A DNA stretch of 64,000 nt from Capitulum mitella (lineage: Eukaryota; Arthropoda; Thecostraca; Pollicipedomorpha; Pollicipedidae): contig CP099839.1 in assembly GCA_030062745.1 (NCBI GenBank), forward strand, positions 40,659,891 to 40,723,890, written 5' to 3'. The notes under the pieces are model-generated. The model was given only the letters and a program-made list of their open reading frames with translations. It was not told the origin of the DNA and did not search any database. The position numbers were made by a program, and so were the translations under genes. Of the stretch, positions 56,701-64,000 are shown piece by piece; within the stretch, counting starts at the first letter, position 1, and every line of letters starts with the position of its first letter.

Positions 56701-59571
56701 ATCCAGAGTTGAACGGATATCCGGACATTTTCATCACTGGCGGGAGTCGACGGTAGGAAGCACCGAGAGGTTCTCACAACCGATTTCCAACATCAGGCAA
56801 AAAATGGAAACTTCTGTGTGTTGTTAAATGACATGCCAGGACTCAAAGCCATACTCTAAGAACATCCATAACAACGGAGATACGGGCGTATGTACAGCGA
56901 GGATGTTCACGTCTTGATAGGAGTCTGGGGATCATCCTCTAGTCAGGGCATAGATTGGACGGACGTCGGACTTGTGTTCTGGGCTGTTCAGACACAACAA
57001 TGATGTGCGGGGAATTTCTCATCTGAAAGACCATCTCCTCAGGGACTCAGGAGCAGTGGCTGTTGCTCCCAGGAAGTACGTGAAAACAATCTGGCTACGA
57101 CTGCACTGTACGGGCATTGCGGCGGACATCGGCAACGTGTCACGGCAACGCTTTTCGCCTATAGTCGAGTTTCTGATCCTTTGGACGGTCTCTCCGGAGT
57201 CTGGTACATTGCTCGGGAAGAGTCCTGTATGAAGAGCCCCGCCGGCCCGTGACCAGGTCCGTGGTCCCTGCGACGGCTCAGAAGGCTCGTGGTCCTCTCC
57301 TCGGGGCTATCACCCGCCAGCTGCGGAGACCCTCTGTCCGGCGACTGGCTCGTTTGCAGCCGTGCCGTGCGACAGTGGGCGGTTTATCCTCCGGCGTCGG
57401 GTCGGCGGCGACGTTTGTGCGCCGTCTCGGACCGGGTCTGCCGCTCTGAGGAATTGCGTCGCCTGGGAGGTTCGCTTGACAGCAGGCAATCTGCTTTTAT
57501 TGGTGCTTCATGAACCTGGTGAGGCGATCTGGGATGGCATATCTGCTGGTCACGCGGTGCTGGATTGCGCCACACGCACGGCAAATAAAGCTCGTATCAG
57601 GCGAGTGGAGTTTAATGCTGGGTATTGCCGAAACGTACGCGCCGTTATAATGGACCAGATGTGGAACAGTCGATTTCATTATCATTGCAAAAGACTTAAA
57701 AGCATTGAAGAATGCGCATATAGTTGTAAGGATGTTCATCGCCCACCTTTGTTAATCTGTGAGGTAGGTGGTTCGAGGTGGCTCACAGTGGAGCGCTGGG
57801 TGAAGCAACTTTTTATCTTTCAGCACGGAAATTGCATGTGTTTCGTAGCCTTGCGTTTTGTTGCCATGTGGTTCACATATTTTAATGTTTTTTTCATGTC
57901 TTGTTCATTTCTTTTGTGCTCCTTCGCCAGTCTGAGCGACTTCAGCAATTTACCCGACAAGGTGGGTGCACGAGGGAAATATGTGTCCAACGATGCTCTC
58001 TTACCAGTCACATAAGACTATGGAAATACGAGTTGTTCCCAGAAGAAACGATTAGAAGCAGGGGCGTATATGGGAGGGGGAGATGCTGTCAGGCCATGGC
58101 ATCTCCCTTGGGCGCCAAAGGCGTCCCTGTCGGAAATACCGTTTACCGGCTAATAGGGCGCCAAACCTGGAATTATGCTCTCGAGGCCATGAATGGTGAC
58201 TCAGGAGACCCAAAAATGTCCCGAGGATGGGAAGAAAACCAGTAACTCAACTCAACTTGGTCATGAAGACCCAAGGACGCCCAAAAATCCCGGAGTCCCT
58301 CCTCGAGCTTAAAGTCCCTGAGGTCTGAAAACATCTCGGTAGCTGAAAAGATATTCTGAAAAACATAGGAGCACCCCAAAACCCTAGCGGGAGACCCCCA
58401 AGGCCGTCCCTGTGATCTGAAAATATATATCGAGGTCTAGGGGGTTGTCCTGTAGAATAAAAGGACGTTCCAAACCCTCGGACTGGAGGTGCGTTTCCCG
58501 CGGGCCCATTCGTGCGCCTCGGTTGTCTATGTCCCCAAGAATAGAGGAACGAAGTAATAAAAGGGCGCTGAAATCTATTTTAAATAAGGATTGAGAAATA
58601 TGTAGAATTAGAGAATCTCTAGCGCCCAGTACTGGCAGAGGCAATCGAATGCATGGAAGGCTGAGACTCCCATCTGCATGCTGCACCTGAGCATCGGCGC
58701 GAACCACTCGCATACAACGATCCGCTCCCGTGTGTCACGCCCAGTCTCGCATTCCGGTACTTCGTAGTTAGAAATGGTGCCCCGCCACTGCAGTATCATT
58801 TACCCTGCGGACTTAAAATGGCACCTAAGGCTTAGCGTAATAACAAAAAGTGCCAGGATACCTGCCGCCCAGGCGACGCAGACCATCTATCCGCACAATC
58901 TTTACATGTTCAAATGCAAAAAATGACAGTTCGTACCTTCAGCTGCCTCCCCGCCCCACTATACGTGTTAGCGTCGCTAAAACTGCCGGTGCCCCCCTAA
59001 AGCACGGTGGCATTCCCCTTGGTCAGTTTTTAAACACGTCCCTGATTAGAAGCACTGGAAAAGCACGCACTTTTTACGGTGAAAGAAAGCCTGGCAATCC
59101 AGACTTAGCGCAATGGATTTTTCAGAGACGTTTGGCTGGTTTTATTTGGTTTTTATACAATGTGTCTTCCGCAGGCGGCAACATTTTTGTCCCCATTTTC
59201 TTACCTTGGTCATCTTGCTTTTAGTTAGCATACTCTTGCCACTGTGTCGTACTATGGTTTATCTCAAGAAAATCTCATTTATTTGGCTCATAAACGCCAT
59301 AGGGCTTGGGCCATAAACACATTACTTTTCCCTCCTGATGGTATATTAGTATTCATGGAATATGGCTTTATCCATCTCAATGTGCATAGTGAATGGGTCC
59401 TTAGGTTTATACATTATTTTCTGCGTACACCAGGCATTGAGCTCAGAAATACGCTCATATCCAGTGCCATAAGACTAGCTCAAGTTTGAAAACTATGTCA
59501 AATGACCACTTTCCAACGTATCTGTTTGGAAATTAAACTGTCGCTTCTTCCCATATAGTCATTTGTCTCAG
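56701..59571. other. Mostly unique sequence with one CpG-rich patch
   Basis: 57230-57480 is CpG-rich. A plus-strand frame runs 57362-58015 (217 codons) but its last third translates a T-rich tract and it resembles no family. It may mix a real exon with intron, since CTCCTTCGCCAG near 57930 looks like an acceptor. 58180-58450 has imperfect repeats of AGACCCAAAAATG/CCCTGAGG words. Nothing is called as a gene. Confidence 0.3.
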
Positions 59572-60809
59572 TCCTCGTCCGGTGGCACCACTTTTACACC
59601 CTCGACGTCACCACTTTTACACCCTCTGTCGACGGGGAGGGGTCCTAAAACGACCTCTTCGACTAATTTTTAAAGGAAAATAGAGCAACGCGGTAAAAGC
59701 CAGTGTGGTGCTTGCCACGTGGGCTACTCAACGATATCCAAGTTTTTGGTTTCCGGTCAACAGGCGACCTCCCAGATTATTGTAATGGCTCCAGAGAAGC
59801 AATGCCAAAATATGTCGTGGTTTTCTTACAATATAGTTCTAAGCTTATGCAAACAAATAAATCATTCCGTAAGCACCAGCGTGTTAGTCGTTGTCCTGCC
59901 GGCGGAAAATGTATAAGTTTTTGAGTCTAGGTCAATGGGTTACCTCTCCAGTCACGAAAATGTCATCATGACTGAAATTTACAATAGGAGGCATGATAAT
60001 CCCATTACACTTTTGTCGCGTCACAGGTCAAACGAGCGACGACACGCGTGCCAATCTTGGCATATCGGCTCTCGACGGGCTGGGAGGGGGCCATCTAGTT
60101 TGGGGTCGCGGCCATCTTAGTTCCCAAGGTCACCGCCGTAGACGCTCATGTCGTTTTACGGGAATCGCTCCTTGTCGAAAACCACTCTATCAGAGCAACC
60201 ACATTTGATGTGTAAGAAGGCAGGCACACGGTCTTTCTTAGCTCACCATTGCGGCGGGCGCGGTACTTCCTCACCGTTAGGGGCGCTCAAGTATCTGTAC
60301 GGGAGAGGACTTGAGTTGAGAACCATACGAACTAGAGCCACGAAATTTGTGGTACGGGTGATCGGGCACAAATACAGGAGTTATCTGAGCATACAACTCT
60401 CCGTTTTGTTTTAATCGATGATCAAATCCCACCAGTGTTTGATATACACGTTTGACCTAACTTGACCTCTGATGACCTCACCCTTCAGATGCACTAAAAT
60501 TAGGTCGCTGACATCTGAGCCGAATACAGTTATGAAAGAAGCATATAACACGACATTGTAATATCCGACTTCCAGGAAATGAAATGTATGTTTCGATTTC
60601 GTCAGAACGCGACTAATATGACCTTGACAAAAGGCCACAGATCAAGACTTGTCTCATGAAAAATTCTGAAATTTTTTGTTCATGCTGTGTAAATGTTACA
60701 TGTTCAAACACAACTACGGGAAAAATCAGTGATTTATCTTCCGTCACTAGAAGTTATTGAAAAAAAACGCAGGAGGGATCCTCAAACGACCTTTACCGCC
60801 GGACGACGG
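59572..60809 (+). mobile_element. Non-autonomous element C2
   Basis: Ends CCTCGTCCGGTGG and CCGCCGGACGACGG are inverted repeats. The body aligns with C1 in reverse. CCACTTTTACACCCTC is duplicated near the left end. TCCTAAAACGACC and TCCTCAAACGACC lie inside the two ends in the same orientation. The right end touches TTAA at 60810-60813, which is also the start of D3. No transposase frame. Confidence 0.75.
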
Positions 60810-62026
60810 TTAACCATGTTCCTTAACCCGCAATGCTTACTTAAACCAATAATGTTTACTAACCTTAACGTTCGTAAGCATTCCGGTATGTGGGGCGACT
60901 TATTCGGCCCCCACCCCCGAGATCTCGAGTCGATTCGTCGTGACGTAAACTGTATTTTTTTTGTAAAACGAAGTTCTAAAAATGTTATAAAGTGCGGTTA
61001 CAGGTAAGCATAAAAAAACTTGAAAGATGAGGTGCTTTTTTTCTTTGTTTTGACTGCGATGTTTAAGGACTGATTTTGATGCATTTGACATAAATCGAGA
61101 GCTGACCGATGGGACTTTTTCTTCTGCCTATACGTTTGGACTTTGAGGTAATTCATAGGCATTAACAGGGCCTGAAAACGGAACTAACATTTTGATTTTT
61201 TGAAACTGATTTAACGTAAAGGTTTAAAGTAATTTTAAGCTCCTGCTAGTCATTCTTACCCAAGAAGTACACAATGCATGCCATTGTTCGTATAAGGTCA
61301 ATATAGACATTGTCAGGGACATGAAAAAGGAAACTGCCTTGGTCGCATGTTTGTGATGTCAGCTTGCGATTTTTTTACTTCAGATGACCGCAAATGACCT
61401 CAGAGCCACGTGGAATGGCCATGAATACATATCATAGTGTTTGAAGATATACGCAATTGTCTGAATCGACTAAGTTTCTTAAACTCCTGATTATGACCGT
61501 CGTGATAGAGAACGCGCGAACATTGTAGGTCATAGCTCCGTGACCCGACCTGATATCAACCTGAAACTGGACGCACAAGTGAAGAACGCTGTGATGAATT
61601 GCATGCGTTCTGGATTTGTTATTTAGAAAATGAGCGTCAAAAATTGTCACATAAAACAAAATTTTGACTTATGGTCTCGACCTTACCGCGTGAAGTGACA
61701 AGTTAACAAAAAATCGTTGAATATTTCCCAGTCATTTCGCGATACATTCATAGAGGAGTTTAGGTTCTATCTCAAAAACTCTATTTTTGGCAGACATTTT
61801 TATTGTGTCGTTGGCCGTGCTGAAAGTAGCGTGAAATGCGTCCCAAAAACGTGATCTGACTCCGTTTCTGCCCAAAACAAAATTATGAAAGCTTGAAATA
61901 ATACACATAAAGAGCAGATAACGAAAGTGACGAGGTTTCGTGGAGCTGTTTCAAAATTCCTGGAAATGGCGAGCACAAAAGCGGAGTGGGAACTTCTAAA
62001 GACTCCATCATAAGGGAATGGGTTAT
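60810..62026 (-). mobile_element. Non-autonomous TTAA-type element D3
   Basis: Read on the minus strand, GGGAATGGGTTAT at the far side and TTAACCATGTTCC at 60810 correspond to the D2 ends (CCCTATTCCC next to TTAA). CGAGATCTCGGGGGTGGGGGCCG and a shared TTTCAGGTTGATATCAGGTC / ACGGAGCTATGACCTA block align with D2. It is the most diverged of the three long D copies. Confidence 0.7.
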
Positions 62027-63219
62027 AGGACAACAGGAAACGAATTCCCTGAAGCTCCATGTTGCGTGTTAAATGCTACAACGGTGCACCATAACGTGTA
62101 CTAGTTCTACGATACTTATTCCCAATACAGAATGGGGCACACATACATTATTACAAATGAAAATTTAAGAATGTTCAAAGAATTGAAAACAATGTGTGGG
62201 CCGTCCAAATATAAATAGCAGCATAAAAACTATAGAATTTGTAAGCAAATATTGAAATCCATGGAGCAGTTCTTTAAAGGGTGCCACATAAACACTTCGC
62301 CAGACATGAGAAAAAATTTTAGGGGTTTGGAGAAAAATCACTTTAAATCATTTTTGTTCAGCAACGGTCATGAAACCAAGAGCGGAGCCATGAAGTACTT
62401 TTTGTGGGTAAGGGGATATACGTTGATTGGTTCAGACCTAACCTACTCCAGAATCCCAATTTCTGTTGAGATTCCGGACATTCATTTTACAAGTTCACGA
62501 AAACGAATAAACGGATAATTAAAAACTATGTATGCATAAATTCAACATATGTATGCCACTTCACAGTGGATACCCCGCTGAACTGCATGTCCCTCAGAAA
62601 AACACGCGTGTTCTTTGGTAGGAACGGAGGTTATGAATCATGTGCGTTTATGACAAAGTCTTCTCCGGATCATCGGTTTTATAACCAAAGTCTGAAGGAC
62701 CTGATGTTCGCCATGGAGTGTCTTCGCTGTTTCAGTTATTCCGCCAAATCCAACAGATTTTGGGCGTAAGTTTGGTGTAATAAATTACGAGTGACCATTA
62801 GCACGCTTCAATGGGAAATCGTATGCATCGAATCGTGTCGAAAATGCGGTAGGCCAGCATGCGGCGGCCTGTCGAAAATATGAGAAATTATGTCAGCAAG
62901 ATACCGAGGGAGATTCCAAATTGGCAACTTTCGGGAAGTAATTGATATCTAGCTGATGACTTAGCGGAAAGCTGTCAATGAGCGACAACGTCTTAATTAA
63001 AAGACATTAAACGCGGTCGCAGATACTGGTTTGGAATGCTTCTCAGGCAGAGTCCGATTACAATCGTGAAAAATCTTTTGACATTCTCAGTTTTCTTCAC
63101 AATTTCTCATGCACACTTGCGAGCTTGTCAGGCAAATTTCAATATTCAGAGTTACTGGTTGACAATAAGGCAGCTGGAAATTTACAAACGTAAATATTTC
63201 GCTTAGATCCTTGAAAAGC
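62027..63219. other. Unassigned stretch
   Basis: AT-rich unique sequence. Plus frames at 62252-62518 and 62566-62769 resemble nothing known. Confidence 0.3.
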
Positions 63220-63545
63220 ACGCCGCAGTGTAGTCCGGCTGCGTCAGAAAGAGCGCATAATTCCAGCCGCTTTATTGGGAGCAATTTCCTTCCGGAGGTG
63301 GCACTTTATCAACTGCCCTCGGGAGTCAGGAACGAAAGCCGGGGGCGGCGCGCAGCCCCTCGACGCCTTTCATTAAGAGCCGAGAGCCGGCAGCTTCGGC
63401 TCCCGGCGGGACGGTGCGTCATCCCTGTTCTGGCACCACTTAGCCTTGGACGCCGTTTCCAGATAAGCAGCGCAGAGGCGCAGGCCGAGAAATGCACGAG
63501 ACTCGGGTGCCGAACAGGATGCGGCCGGAGAAACGTGGGCATTAC
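63220..63545. other. CpG-rich island
   Basis: GC-rich with CGGGGGCGGCGCGCAG and GCCGGCAGC words; frames open on both strands. Possible promoter or first exon near the window edge. Confidence 0.35.
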
Positions 63546-64000
63546 CGTCATCTAGGTGTGTCATCTAGGTCATCGTCATCTAGGTATGCATACAAACTCG
63601 ACCCGGTGAGGTGTGGCCTGAGGGAATTGCGCCATATCAGTTCGTTAAAATGTTCTCCCACAGATATAAAATAACAAGAAATCTAGAAAAACCCGCCTTA
63701 TCTCGGGAGGTATTGTTTCAGAAATCGATAATAATTAATAATATGCGCGCATTATGCAGACCGTTAGTAATCTTACAAACAAATCTCTCCAGGGAGATCG
63801 TGATTTGCACAGTATTTCTTTCCATACAAAAAGGTTTGAAGCTCAAAAGGACTAACTGCGATTATATCAAGCGGAACGTGGACGGTATGGCTGTAAAGCT
63901 ACTTCTGGTGACATGATTATGGTGTTATGTAATTTGAAAAAGCAATTTTAGCATACGGAAAGAAGTGTCGTTAATCTAAATGTGGCTTTAACGTACGTGC
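63546..64000. other. Unassigned stretch at the window edge
   Basis: Nothing recognised. GTCATCTAGGT is repeated three times at 63548-63586. Confidence 0.3.

Noticed and set aside
57362-58015. 217-codon plus-strand frame
   Set aside because: Starts in CpG-rich DNA without an ATG context and ends in translated T-rich sequence; an exon may hide inside but limits cannot be set.
58080-58165. GGGGCGTATATGGGAGGGGG and CGGAAATACCGTTTACCGG, similar to E and D ends
   Set aside because: Short, diverged and without a matching partner end.

Overview
This window reads as gene-poor nuclear DNA of an animal, most likely a marine invertebrate. That placement is inference. It rests on the mix of Penelope-like retroelement ends, a hAT transposase fossil, tRNA-headed SINEs, short foldback elements, long (TA)n tracts and isolated CpG-rich islands. 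There are no operons, no bacterial signals, no rRNA and no intact transposase. The sequence does not let me name the phylum or species. I find no complete host gene. The best single host-gene candidate is a possible signal-peptide exon at 38336-38660 on the minus strand, which ends in a good splice-donor match.

Layout: 1-1700 is a degenerate GGGCCCCTGA-type minisatellite. 2372-2634 is a short MITE, followed by a CpG-rich island (2760-3110). 3915-5110 holds (TA)n-centred hairpins and the end of a Penelope-like element; a second such end lies at 9840-10325. 5151-6481 and 6524-7836 are two TTAA-type elements side by side, followed by the F element with 152-bp internal repeats (8085-9190). 10.4-17 kb is mostly unique sequence with several CpG-rich islands, a 175-bp palindrome (15402-15576) and a SINE (16888). 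17.4-28.7 kb holds A1, D1, D4, F2 and A2, followed by a 684-bp palindrome (28665-29348). 29.6-40.8 kb is mainly low-repeat DNA with CpG islands, a pyrimidine tract, a 20-bp minisatellite and the exon candidate. 40.8-50.7 kb holds A3, B, A4 and a hAT transposase fossil split by D2. 51.4-64 kb holds (TA)n tracts, a SINE, CpG islands, and C2 joined directly to D3.

The main observation is a dense set of roughly 1.1-1.6 kb non-autonomous elements in at least five families (A, B, C, C0, D). Many are bounded by TTAA and have GC-rich inverted ends that mostly start CCC or CC. Four A copies, one B, two C, one C0 and four D copies can be recognised by eye, and two pairs meet exactly at a TTAA. Their interiors are rich in the hexamer AGGTCA/TGACCT, the nuclear-receptor half-site, including everted pairs conserved between A copies and one perfect IR1 palindrome in B. 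That could make them a dispersed set of receptor-like binding sites, or it could be only a compositional habit of the families. Alignment to the whole genome and binding data would decide.
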